This document shows positions 7,832 to 17,113 of a DNA stretch of 17,409 bases, piece by piece. Location of the stretch: NCBI GenBank assembly GCA_020747015.1, contig JAGTJM010000162.1:1-17409 (forward strand), given 5' to 3'. A program made the translations under genes and the position numbers. Origin of the DNA: Pyrenochaeta sp. MPI-SDFR-AT-0127 (lineage: Eukaryota > Ascomycota > Dothideomycetes > Pleosporales > Cucurbitariaceae). The notes below the pieces were generated by a model. It searched no databases, was not told the DNA's origin, and was given only the letters and a program-made list of their open reading frames with translations. Positions within the stretch are counted from its first letter, which is position 1, and every line of letters starts with the position of its first letter.

Positions 7832-9397
7832 CTATTCTGTCTCGAAGTGCTCGGCCTCGATGGTCGTAGGCGGCGCTGGGGCTAGGGTCTTAACAGTGAC
7901 CCTCATTGTCATGGATGGTCCAGAATTAGAAATCTGCGTCACGGAGACGTTCGTCTTCTGGCCAGCATAACTACGACTGTTTGGCTTGGAAACTGAAGTG
8001 AACGCGTGGTTGTTGGTAGTACCCGGGTATGGATCGCCGGCATCTCCAGATCCACTAGTGCTGATGGCAAGCTGGTTCAGTCCATCGGCTTGTTCAAGAG
8101 CAACCTTGGGGTGGCTTTCGTTTGCGTTGTTTGGAATGCTGTCATCAATATGCCAGACTAAAAAACGTTCCCAGTCAGCGTTGAACGTTCAAGATAGAAC
8201 ACGGTAATACTTACTAAGGAGACCAGATCCAGGTAGGGACGTGTCAAAGCCGGTTTGCTGGCGATTTTCAATCAAGAAGTATTCATTTCCCAAAGCATTG
8301 CCATTTGTCCACAGGCGGAGGATCTGGCGGTCGTCTGGTTTCTTCACATCTCGAAGCGTGATTTGGCGGTTTGTGTTCTCGATTTTCTCCACAACCCACT
8401 GCTGCTTGGACTTGCAATAGGCAGATGGATGGCACGGTTTGTTACCTGGCGGACTTCCACCCCAGGACCCACCAGACATCAAGCACCAATTTCCAATACC
8501 CTTTGAGGAACGGTCGATGTCATAAAGATCCGGCCAGCCGAAGACTAAATGCCCGAGCTCGTGAGCGCAGACACCAAGACGCCCGTCTTCTGGTACAGTT
8601 AGGAAGCCGTAGACCTTGACGCCGTCCACAGCATGCACTGAGGGCAAAGTCCACTTCATGGACCAGATTTTGTCCTTATCTCTGTCCATTTCGGCGCCAG
8701 AACCAGCATGGACTACTATAAAAGCATCAACAAAACCATTGTTATCGTTGTCGTATGGTTTAAAGTTGATGGAGCTGTTGGCGGCATTCAGCGCATCTGT
8801 GGACATGGTTCGGGCGTTTGGCTCAGCGCTACCCATTCCTGAAGCGTTATTGGCGTATTGCTTCATCGTCCGAGGCATTCTGAACGGCCCGACAACTTCT
8901 CCGGTGATGGAGATCTTGCCTCCGCTGACGTCCTGGTAGTACTCGGTAACGGAGCCCGTGGGAATCTTGCCAGTAGAAAAGAAAAGATCCTCGAATCTCT
9001 CTTTCACACCGTCGCCCATCGCCTTGTCACTGAAATCAATGAGGACAACTGCAACCCTGGCGAGAATGAACGGATTCACCGGTTAGCCTCCACCGTTTAG
9101 CCTCCACCGTTCCATTTCAGCGGATGCTTTACGAGATACTAACTTGATTGCACCTCGAAGAGGAGCTCTCTCCAATGCGCCTTTGCCCATCTCATCCGGG
9201 GATGTTCCTTCCGGAAAGTCCTCCGGGGGAAATATGGTTCCATCATTCAAGCCAGGAACATATCCAGTGGGAAGGCTCAGTGGGAGCTCATGATGAGCTT
9301 CTCCCTGGCCACTCTGACGCTGCTTAGTCAGATCGGCGACGAGATCAGGATGCGGCGGGACAGGGCATGCTGCAGAAGAGGTACAGCTGTGAGACAT
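7832..9397 (-). CDS. M6-family (immune inhibitor A type) zinc metallopeptidase
   Basis: Three exons, 9397-9144, 9056-8215 and 8157-7832, join in frame to encode 473 residues. The introns are 87 bp (GTTAGT to CAG) and 57 bp (GTAAGT to TAG). The N-terminal segment (residues 1-85, Pro-rich, with LPTGYVPGLNDGTIFPP) has no signal peptide. The peptidase M6 domain begins about residue 86 (VAVVLIDFSD). The zinc site is HELGH (250-254) followed by GWPDLYD, whose Asp is the likely third ligand, and a Met-turn-like LMSGGSW (277-283). Later family motifs are NEYFLIENR (342-350) and GLLIWHIDDS, created only by the second splice; the C-terminal part is beta-rich. M6 enzymes such as bacterial InhA are secreted and degrade host defence peptides; here the secretion route is unclear. 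No stop or frameshift interrupts it, and there is a TATA box at 9482-9491. The family is best known from bacteria, so old transfer is possible but not shown. Confidence 0.9.
9057..9143 (-). other. Peptidase intron 1 with duplicated branch-point segment
   Basis: Removal joins AA with G to make a Lys codon and restores the family sequence between LRGAIK and VAVVLIDF. Inside, the plus-strand blocks GTTAGCCTCCACC (9082-9094) and GTTTAGCCTCCACC (9095-9108) are tandem copies, so the minus strand carries GGAGGCTAA twice. The copy nearer the acceptor has the consensus CTAAC 25 bases before the 3' splice site. Confidence 0.75.
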
Positions 9398-9481
9398 CTT
9401 GATGCGCAGAGCAAAGCTAAATGTTTATGTGATATAGTTTGGTTCGATGTGTTTGAAATGATCTTTTAGCCTCCAGCGACC

Positions 9482-9491
9482 TTATATATAT
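9482..9491 (-). promoter_or_regulatory. TATA box of the M6 peptidase gene
   Basis: The minus strand reads TATATATATAAG over about 9481-9492, some 85 bases before the ATG at 9397. Between them, near 9467-9477, lies GGAGGCTAAA, the same word found twice in the gene's first intron. Confidence 0.55.
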
Positions 9492-9499
9492 ACTACTGT

Positions 9500-10139
9500 G
9501 ATATATAGGTGGCCTCAATTCTCCACTTAAGGTTAATATGCTCAAGGTGTGGAAGATACCGCGCGAGCGAGAGGAGTGCTAGAGAACCTGGATCTAGTGG
9601 TCAAATGACAGCAGCCATTGAACTTTGTATTATAGTTTGCACAAGATGTGCACCCCCTCCTTAGTACTCAACGAGCAGGGGAGGTGTCAGATACAAGGAG
9701 AAGCTTAGATGTACTGCATAGGAAAGTGCTATCAATAGTAGGACCGATAACTACTACCATCGGCGGAACCTCCGGAAGCAGAGGAGATGTAGGAGAAAGC
9801 GGGGGACAGAACACGAACAAGACAATCCATCATTTTTAACACCTGATCTATCATCTCAATCATTAATTTCTGCTAAGCGCATTTCAGCATTCTATCTAAC
9901 AGGAGGATAGTTAGTCAAGACTCCGAAGGCTCAGATTTGCGAGGGCCCTTATGCCCGTTGAACAAACTGTAAAATCTGTTAACTAAAGTGTTGAACCAGA
10001 CAAGACCAGCCTCTAAGGAGCCTGCCCGCACTTGATTACCGCTTCTCCTTCTAACTGCTTACTTTAAGAGGGTGGTCCACATCTTTTGCAAACTACCAAT
10101 AGACCGTACGGGTGGAAGCAGTGTGTCTATTAACCAAAT
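9500..10139. other. Stretch without a supported gene
   Basis: Upstream region of the peptidase gene. A 63-codon plus-strand frame (9648-9839) is Gly/Ser-rich near its end and unrecognised; I regard it as chance. Nothing else stands out apart from a short similarity (CAGAT.TGCG, then CCCTTATGC) between about 9934-9955 and 4121-4149. Confidence 0.45.
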
Positions 10140-10331
10140 AACTTATTTAGTTGACATCAGGGCGCTAAAGCACTAGAGTGGGCCGGACTAAACTAGTTGG
10201 AACCTTATGCACCGATGCGCGACACTAGCCAATCACCTCAAGACGATCTACTTACGTTATAGCAGCAGGTTGAGCCGGTCGGTCTAGAGGGTCCACAATT
10301 GCTTGGAGCCCTGATGTCAACTAAGAAAGTT
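10140..10331. mobile_element. MITE-like element with terminal inverted repeats
   Basis: The arm at 10140-10163 and the arm at 10308-10331 are inverted copies matching at 22 of 24 positions. The core TTAGTTGACATCAGGGC (10147-10163) is perfect over 17 bases, and weaker inward similarity continues through AAGCA and GTGG on both sides. Total length is 192 bp, there is no coding capacity, and it sits in gene-free sequence. The form is that of a miniature inverted-repeat transposable element. No clear target duplication was found, so outer limits are approximate and the superfamily is unknown. Confidence 0.65.
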
Positions 10332-11841
10332 GCTTGGTTGATGGATATACTGGGTGGAAGAGCTAGACTGCTTCACACAGCGGGCGACGGGTTCGCTTGT
10401 GGACCTAGTTATTAGCTGCATGATCGTCCCGCATATGCCGCTAGCGAGCGGGGCTCGCCGTGAACAGCCACGTAGCTGAAATGCGGAATGACGCCAATGG
10501 AAAACACTTCTCCGCTTATACCGGGGATCCGATAGAATGGTTGAGTAGAAGCCGAGTTAGCGTAGCTATATTCGTGCCTGATCTCTAGCTAAAGCACAGC
10601 TGAAAGAGTAAAACCCGCTTATTTGGCAATTAGCTGTAGTAGGTCTACTAGGTCTGCGCAGGATGGTAGACTGACTAGGTGTACTGAGTCAGATCACTGG
10701 TCGATACCGAGATCTTCGACATTGGCTTCAATCTTACGTGCGTGGGGACTTGCTAGCGAACGAAAGACTACCTAGCAAGTGATTCGTGCCCGTATTCCCT
10801 GATTCCTAGCTCGACGTTGCAGCGCTCCCGGCTATGATTTTACATGATTTCGACAGCAATATTACCAAAGCTAGCTATAGAATAGGGTGAGTTGGACTTC
10901 ACAATACCACGATGTTTAAGGGAATCGAAAACAGGTCTGATAGAGCGACATGATAATAGGAGTGTACAGTGTTCTCTAAGTCTCTCTGTTAGTAATCTCT
11001 GATGGTCATCGAAGATCCGAGACCCCTTAGTCCCATGGATATAAGCTCTTATCGTTCATCCGTTAGCAATCAACATAGTTCAAAATGCTAAGGCCAACGA
11101 GCATGTTAGTTTCACACTATTTTAACCCCACCTCCTCGCTTGAATGTTCTATTGGACATGACCAATTTGGTCACTGTCAATGGGTTTTCCTAGGATTGGA
11201 CTGTGGGTGGTATGACCCGACCTGCTGTCGATTTGCTCTACCCCGCGACTGATTGGCGGCTCTTTTGCTACACGGCCAATCACGACGTGCCCAGCTCACC
11301 AGCTACGTATTGTGGTAAGCGGAGCGATCTTGCAGGCAGTGACCAACGGGCCGCAAGCGTCGTCCTACGTCACGAAACAGTCCCGCCCCTTCTGCCCTAT
11401 GGGTCTGTCCATGGAGTTTGGTAGAGTCTTGGCGCAAGTCGCCGGCATATCCGTATGGCCGGCATGCCCGTGGAATACGTGATATGAAGCGAATTGTAAA
11501 CTGGCGTTGTCTGGATGATTAATTTGCATTCTCGTATTCTTACTGTAACTATTAAACCTTAGCAAAGCGGTCGTATTCTCTTGAAGGTTGAGAGATCAGT
11601 TCTAACATCAGTGAATCCGACCCTATGCTTAGTGAAGAGCTGAAGAGAGCTGAAGAGACACTATTACATGTTAAACTCATATCTCCATTCTTTCACGTAT
11701 CGGGAGTCAATGGCGTAGAGCTAGTAAGTCCTTTGGAGCAAGCATAAACTTTAGACGTTAGTCAGTAAGGACGAACTCTATTTCCTGCCGACTGGTTTCC
11801 TTTCTCATGGAGTACACCTGTAAAAATTCATGGCATATAGA
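10332..11841. other. Long stretch without a supported gene
   Basis: About 1.5 kb with no recognised coding sequence. A perfect 9-bp inverted repeat occurs at 10748-10780. Bases 11213-11484 are GC-richer than their surroundings and hold a 90-codon frame without stop (ending TGA at 11482-11484), perhaps an old exon; an overlapping 73-codon frame starts at 11203. Neither matches a family I know. Confidence 0.45.
10748..10780. repeat. Perfect 9-bp inverted repeat with 15-base loop
   Basis: ACTTGCTAG (10748-10756) pairs with CTAGCAAGT (10772-10780). No gene ends nearby, so a terminator role is not indicated. Confidence 0.5.
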
Positions 11842-12258
11842 CTAAAAGATTAGGCAATTCGAGACGAGCGTATTCTGTCCTAGCGCAGATTGCAGAGAGC
11901 TCACAGCAGAGATGCCAACAATTAAGTCAAGCCAGATTGAACTTGGACCATAGTCAGTGCTACTAGCGTTCGTTGCTCTGTCAACGCTAGGTAGCATCTC
12001 TATTAGCTCCGTGAACCTATCTAAAACAAGTAGAGCTGTACTCTTATCTTCTACTTTGTCTATACCGTAATGAGATATTACATGTGGTTCGAGTTCAATT
12101 TGGCTTGACTTTATTTTAGGTATCTCTAGCTTATAGTGCATACTAAGTAGCAGGATTTTGTTAGGTAGGACAAAATTAATGAGCGTCCAGAAAACTCTAA
12201 AGTAGCATCTAAGAAATGCCCCAACTACATTCGTTAGCCTTCCCGTTAACCCAAGCAA
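11842..12258 (-). CDS. Unidentified 138-codon frame, doubtful
   Basis: The frame starts MLGLTGRLTN and ends at a TAA. It is the longest unbroken frame in its area. Its second half (residues about 65-130, with KVEDKSTALLVLDRF and LDLIVGISAVSSLQSALG) reads like helical protein sequence. The first half is hydrophobic and AT-rich. I do not recognise it and see no promoter or introns. It lies next to LINE and pogo debris and could be a fragment of a host gene or of an element. Treat as hypothetical. Confidence 0.3.
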   Translation of the reverse strand: MLGLTGRLTNVVGAFLRCYFRVFWTLINFVLPNKILLLSMHYKLEIPKIKSSQIELEPHVISHYGIDKVEDKSTALLVLDRFTELIEMLPSVDRATNASSTDYGPSSIWLDLIVGISAVSSLQSALGQNTLVSNCLIF

Positions 12259-12307
12259 CTCAGTCCGTCCGTATTAGTTCTTAAGAATTTAAATACGTTT
12301 TGTTGAG

Positions 12308-12720
12308 TTAGGTACGGAGACGCAGACTGTGTTGCGCTTCGCTTATTTTCCTTACGCTTGCTTGAAGTACTTTGAACTTTCTAGACATGTTGGGAGGGTT
12401 CGCTTCCTTCAGCAGTCTCTTGTATTTAGGGCATCCTCTATCACTGGCTTTGTGTAGGCCGGCGCAGTTAGCGCATTTTGGGGTTTCGGAGGCGCAGTCA
12501 CTTTCTATATAGCCAGCCCTGGCACATAGCCCGTATATTAGCGCCCTAGAGTTGTGGACGAGCTGTTTGGCTATTATCGGTAGCGCTGGTTTAGGGTTCA
12601 TCGGTCGAGGCGTCGAGACGCGTCGGCGTCTGATCTAGCGGGTTAGGTGGATGCTCTTGCAGGAAGGCAGAGATGTCTATCTTTCTATCTGGGTTTATGT
12701 ATATCGAGATCCGTGCCGCC
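12308..12720 (-). pseudogene. Tad-like LINE fragment: ORF1 zinc knuckles and start of endonuclease
   Basis: On the minus strand 12601-12308 is open for 97 codons. It holds two zinc knuckles of the type at the end of LINE ORF1 (gag-like) proteins. The first (12535-12494) is C-x2-C-x4-H-x4-C with the first Cys and the His both read as Tyr, RIP-type changes. The second (12475-12431) is intact C-x2-C-x3-H-x6-C (CANCAGLHKASDRGC). After it, SRKFKVLQASVRKISEAQHS resembles the first strand of the APE-type endonuclease in Tad-clade LINEs, with Ser where an Asn is usual. The element then stops abruptly. About 35 further codons (12717-12602) in another frame, including ISIYINPDRKIDISAFLQEH, look like upstream coding sequence joined by a frameshift. 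Reverse transcriptase is absent. Confidence 0.7.
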
Positions 12721-12721
12721 C

Positions 12722-12946
12722 TAATTAAGCTTCCTTAAGTTCGTGAAGAGCTATCTCGTTACCCGATAGAATTATATGCGCAGGGCTTGCAATAGTACAC
12801 ACATATGGAATATAACCTCTAACGTGTTTTACAAGCGAGTTGCGAATACAAGCGAGTTATAAGCCCTACTAACTTTAACCACCTTTGAAGCTATATAACC
12901 TAATAACGCAATATAATAATATATAGATATTAATAGAGTATATTAA
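12722..12946. other. AT-rich spacer entering the right RIP block
   Basis: Composition shifts here from mixed to strongly TpA-rich. Direct copies of ACAAGCGAGTT occur at 12831-12841 and 12849-12858. No gene seen. Confidence 0.4.
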
Positions 12947-13229
12947 GTAGTATTCTAGGTATCCTTTTTGCACGTACGTAAGTTATAGCGAGTCTCTCTA
13001 CACCTTATACAGCGCGCTAGAGCCTAGCGGCTAAGGTATTATTACTCTCTACTATAATACTGTTTACGCTCTATCTACTAGTTAGCTGCCTATTAAGTAA
13101 GTATATCCTCTCCCTCTCCCTTTATTAGAGTCCCGCGCTTTAGTATCCACTTCCTTTTACACTATCTACGCTTTATTACTACCTTATTAGCTCTCTTAAG
13201 ACTAGTAATATAATTATATATTAGCTTAG
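12947..13229 (-). pseudogene. C-terminal end of a second pogo/Fot1-type transposase, RIP-mutated
   Basis: The minus-strand frame from 13230 downward reads TKLIYNYITSLKRANK, then a basic block (KRRQCKRKWILKRGTLIKGEGEDIL), a Gln/Glu-rich stretch broken by TAG/TAA, and a zinc knuckle C-x2-C-x4-H-x4-C with the His codon now TAT (13011-12970). This order of basic segment, RGTL...GEGEDIL and CCHC knuckle is the same as in the relic at 6734-7315, but the sequences are not close copies. The upstream part is missing because the frame meets TGTTACG at 13230, the presumed LTR of the gypsy element. Confidence 0.72.
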
Positions 13230-13620
13230 TGTTACGAACCTATAATAAGGACCACGGGCGCTTATAAGTAGAGAGGTAGAAGGGACACGGGTATTAGGCG
13301 AGGCCTAAATAAAGACTAATAATAACGTGTACCCCGTAAAGTTACGTAATCCTATAGATCCTATATTATAGGAATAAAGTACTATAGGATACTATAGGAA
13401 CTATAGGACTACTTAAGTATATAGATAAGAGTAATATACCCTTATAGTATATTATAATTAACCTTAAGTTATTATTAAATACTACTATTTAATACTTAGA
13501 ACTACTTTAACTAACTTATCTATCTCTACTTACTCTACTCTAGAAACTTACTAAGAAAGGGCCCTTTAGTAATACTAGCTACTTTATATTATAGCTACTC
13601 TACTAAGAACCTAAAGCCCT
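13230..13620 (+). repeat. Presumed 5' LTR and leader of a Ty3/gypsy element
   Basis: TGTTACGAACC at 13230 is a typical start for a fungal gypsy LTR and coincides with the abrupt end of the pogo frame. The gag frame starts about 415 bp downstream. The 3' end of the LTR cannot be placed because RIP has erased a CA terminus and the primer-binding site. The partner LTR was not found in the window. Confidence 0.4.
13381..13409. repeat. Three-copy ACTATAGGA tandem repeat
   Basis: ACTATAGGAT, ACTATAGGA and ACTATAGGA follow each other, with related CTATAG words just upstream (13351-13373). It lies inside the presumed LTR. Confidence 0.6.
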
Positions 13621-13644
13621 TTTAATATTTTAATTACCCTTAAA

Positions 13645-15084
13645 ATAAGTAATATTAAGATAGATATAGTAACCCCTAACTCTATAAGTATTACCTTAGG
13701 TAAGCTAAAAGGAAAAGCTCCCCTAACTTATAAGGGCGACTATAAAACCCTAAAGTTATAGCTACTTTAATATAATATCTACTTCTATATTAATAGATAC
13801 GTAGTAGATAATAATAAAGTAGTACTTATTACTACCTACCTTATAGGAGAAGTACTAGAATAGGTTAACCTATATATTATAAAATATATAGACTATAATA
13901 TAGAAGATAACGAAAATACTATAATATTTAAAAGCTAGGATAAGTTTAAAAAATAAATTAGTCTAGTATTTAGACTATAAATAGAGAAACTAATCGTAGA
14001 AAGAGGTATCTAGATACTATAATAAAAGACCTCTATAGCTAATTATACTAATAAATTCTAATAATATACTACTATTATAGGATAGGATAATAACGCGCTA
14101 AAATATATATTTAGATAGGGCCTAAAGCTATAGGTCTAGGAAGAACTTATATATATAGGTATAACTATTAATATATTAGATAACCTTATAAAGGAAAGTA
14201 TAAGGATTAATAATAGACTATATAAGTTAGAGCTTAAGAAATAGAGCTATAGAAGGGGAAGCTACTAACCTAATAAAGGTAAATAAAGGGATTTTATTTA
14301 TATTAATTAAAATAACTATACTACTAGATATTATACTTCTAATAAACTAGAACCTATATACCTAGATAACGTAAATAAGGGCAAGGGCTAGAAGGTAAAA
14401 TACTAGAAGATAGATATAGGGAAAAATAATAAGATATACTATAATTATAGGAAGAAAGGATACTTCGCTAGAAACTATAAGTAGAAGAATAAAGTTACCT
14501 AATAAATTAATATAATTAGTTAGGTTTAGGACTAATATATAAAGGAGTAGGAGATTATAGAACTAATAGACTATAATACTTAATAAAAAATACTAGAAGT
14601 AATAAGTAATAATAAGATTATCTACCTATATAGAGATATACCCCCGCTTACGCTAGATAATAATAAAGAAAATATCCTACTAATAGAACTATACCTAGGA
14701 AATTAAGTTAATAGATATTAGGACTAAACCCTATATAAAGAAATAGACGCGATATTACTAGACTACTATTAGAGATAATAGGTTATAGAAGATAGGATAA
14801 CACTAGCGAAACTACTCTATAAACCTAGGGTAATATACGCCTATACTAAATATAGAAGAAGAAGGATATACTATAAACCCTTATAGAAAATAGATAGATA
14901 TCTAGGCTATATAGATAGAAATTAGTATTATAAAGGCTTTTTAATATAAAGATAGATAGAATATATAAGGTAGATAATAGCCTAGAAGAAATTATTATAC
15001 TACTAATATAACTTTAACTAGAGAAACCTATAATATAGAAGTTTATACTTTACTATATATACTATATCCCTAAACTATACTACT
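13645..15084 (+). pseudogene. Ty3/gypsy gag, RIP-mutated
   Basis: Frame 1 continues for about 480 codons with no frameshift; the many stops I read are TAG or TAA where Gln or Trp fits. The likely start is ATA at 13645 (former ATG). The N-terminal half has the gypsy gag (capsid) pattern: LTYKGDYKTLKLQL, ITTYLIGEVLEW, and SWDKFKKQISLVF with surrounding residues. A Lys-rich segment leads to a nucleocapsid knuckle at 14437-14478 with the exact C-x2-C-x4-H-x4-C spacing, but all four ligands are now tyrosine codons (TAC or TAT). The chain continues about 200 residues past the knuckle. No protease, reverse transcriptase or integrase follows; near 15085 the sequence changes character. Gag would have packaged the element RNA. 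Confidence 0.85.
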
Positions 15085-15240
15085 AACCTAGGGTTAGGTT
15101 ACCCCTAGGGGTAAGAATTAAGTTAGCCCCTAGGGGCGAAAGCTCGCTCTAATTAACTTCCTAGCAGACGCTCGCCCCTAGGAGCAGAGGTCCGTGCTAG
15201 TAACGGCGCTTCGCTAAATCTAATCCTATTCTAAAAGGGC
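15085..15240. repeat. Cluster of CCCCTAGGGG palindromes at an element junction
   Basis: TACCCCTAGGGGTA (15100-15113) is a perfect 14-bp palindrome and GCCCCTAGGGGC (15126-15137) a perfect 12-bp one. GCCCCTAGGAGC (15174-15185) is an imperfect third. The block is GC-richer and less mutated than the sequence on both sides and lies between the end of the gag frame and the start of the next long frame, so it probably marks the 5' end or leader of the second element. Confidence 0.6.
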
Positions 15241-15316
15241 TTAGCTACGTTAGCTCTATAGAAGTCTTCTATTCCTAACTATACTACGCTCTTAATCTTC
15301 TACCTTTACCTCTAAA

Positions 15317-17113
15317 ATATAACTCCTAAAATGTAAAGTCGCTAATAACTAGACTAAGGCGAGAAAGAAGCTATAGATATAGCTTAAGGAGGGAGACTCC
15401 GTCTACGACTAAGCTATACTATACTAGCTAGTTACTACTAAATTTCTAATTAATGCGCTTACTCTAGAGTAGAGTATTAGTATAAATAGATCTATTAGTA
15501 AATCCTATAAGCGCCGCCTTTATTAGATTTTTAAAGAATCTAGAGTCCTTTAGCGAGATATAAACTATTAGCTATAGGTTACTTATAGTAAAGCGTAAGT
15601 ATAGTAGATAATAGACTATCTTAAGTAAAAAGGAAGCTAGGCTCTAGATACTATAGGTACGAGTAAGAATACGTAAGAGGCTAGCGAGGAGTTCCTATTA
15701 TTTAAAGACTAGAGTAGCGTTATTAGAGAGAAGGTAGAGCTTATAGTAGGTAACTATTAAGTAGAAGTATTAAAAGAGTATCTATAATATTCCTAGTTAT
15801 TAGAAGTAGAGCGATAGTAGGTATATAATATTTATAATAGAGGTACTACCCCCTACACGCGCTAGTAAATATAGGCTAACCCTAATAATAGATACGCTAC
15901 TAGCGCTCTTATATATTAAGCTTTAAGCTAATTAGGAAGATACTATTTTACTAGACACCTATAGACAGATATAGACTAAGCTTACTATATTATCGTCTAA
16001 AAATCCTACCCTATTCTAGGACTTAAATAAAGTAGTAGAGTAGTATTAAAAGGTAGGGTATCCTTAGTAGAGTAGCTATAATATAAAGCAGCTAGTGTCA
16101 CTAAGGAACCTTTCTTAGTAAGCTTCTAGTTAGAGTAAGTAGAGATAGATAAGTAGTTAAAGTAGTTCTAAGTATTAAATAGTAGTATTCGATAATAACT
16201 TAAGGTTAATTATAATATTCTATAGAGGTATATTATTCTTATCTATATACATAATGCGCTTATCGCGCTCGTCGCGATTATAGCGAGCGCTCGTCCTTAG
16301 CCTAGCGAGTAGTTATATACTTTAGGCCTTACCTCGTATTAGCGCCTATAGCGATACTTACGGTTAGTTAAGAGGGTTCCCCCTAAGAGCCCCTCCTGTG
16401 TCTAAAACCTAGATCGTAATACTATCTCCCTTCCCCTTAAGATCCGTCCTAGATTACGTAGTCTATTACTAAGTTAGTTTATAGTATATAGTGCCCCGCG
16501 TTTAGGCACTACGTAAGATAAGATATCTTCTAATTCTTAAATTCATAACCTTCGTCTATATAACGAAATCCTTCGCGTAAATACTATTACTAAAGTTACC
16601 TACGATAAGTGTTTTATAACCGGTGCCGTTTATTATATTATACTAGAATCGAAATTAAAGTATACTAAGTGCACTTATCTAGGTAAGCTATATATTAATA
16701 TATCCTAGGCTTCCCTAGATAAGACTTAGGAGGAGTATTAAAAGAAGGTGGATAATAATAAAAAATTATTAGTAGAGGTGATTTCTTAGTTACTTCGTAA
16801 TAAGAAGATCCTAAAGTAAGCTAAAGAGCGGGCGCGTAAGAAGACTCTATATTTAGCGTTAGAGATATAAGATAATAGAGAGTTAGAGTTCGCTAAGGAA
16901 GCTCTGTGTCCCGCCGCTAATACTTTAGTTAGGTTTTCTCTAATATTATAGTTAACCGTTAGGGCGTTAGACCTATTAGCTACTCTACAGAGCCTAGTTA
17001 GGTTCCTACCTTTTCCTAACGTCGTGCTACATTATCCTAGAAACGTCCGTATTCTAGTACTTATTAGTTTTTCTTCGCTAACTTCTTCTTAGGTGCTTCG
17101 TCCTCTAAGTTAG
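15317..17113 (+). pseudogene. Long RIP-mutated repeat protein with C-terminal Zn2Cys6-like array
   Basis: A single frame runs from about 15317 (ATA, perhaps a former ATG) to TAG near 17111, about 600 codons with no frameshift; the stops I read are TAG or TAA. The text is protein-like throughout: basic N-terminus (TKARKKL, LKEGDSVYD), helix-rich middle (ALTLEQSISINRSIS, REKVELIVGN, EVLKEYLQYS), YNIYNRGTTPYTR, then VKRVPPKSPSC and LPLKIRPRLRSLL. At 16601-16693 lies C-x2-C-x6-C-x9-C-x2-C-x6-C, the spacing of a fungal Zn2Cys6 binuclear cluster, with positions 1, 3, 4 and 6 read as Tyr codons. A charged helical tail follows (RNKKILKQAKERARKKTL). The frame resembles multi-copy hypothetical proteins I recall from other ascomycetes, but I cannot name a family. 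It is presumably the product of a transposable element or repeated gene. No polymerase or DDE motif was seen. Confidence 0.65.

Noticed and set aside
8255..9100. Plus-strand frames opposite the peptidase gene
   Set aside because: Mirror frames of exon 2 of the M6 gene, which has clear domain evidence.
9931..9960. Similarity to 4118-4150 (CAGAT.TGCG and CCCTTATGC)
   Set aside because: Matches are short and gapped; could be chance without a genome search.
12900..13600. Possible tRNA or rRNA genes in the AT-rich block
   Set aside because: No A-box/B-box pair or cloverleaf was seen; the sequence is explained by pogo and LTR relics.
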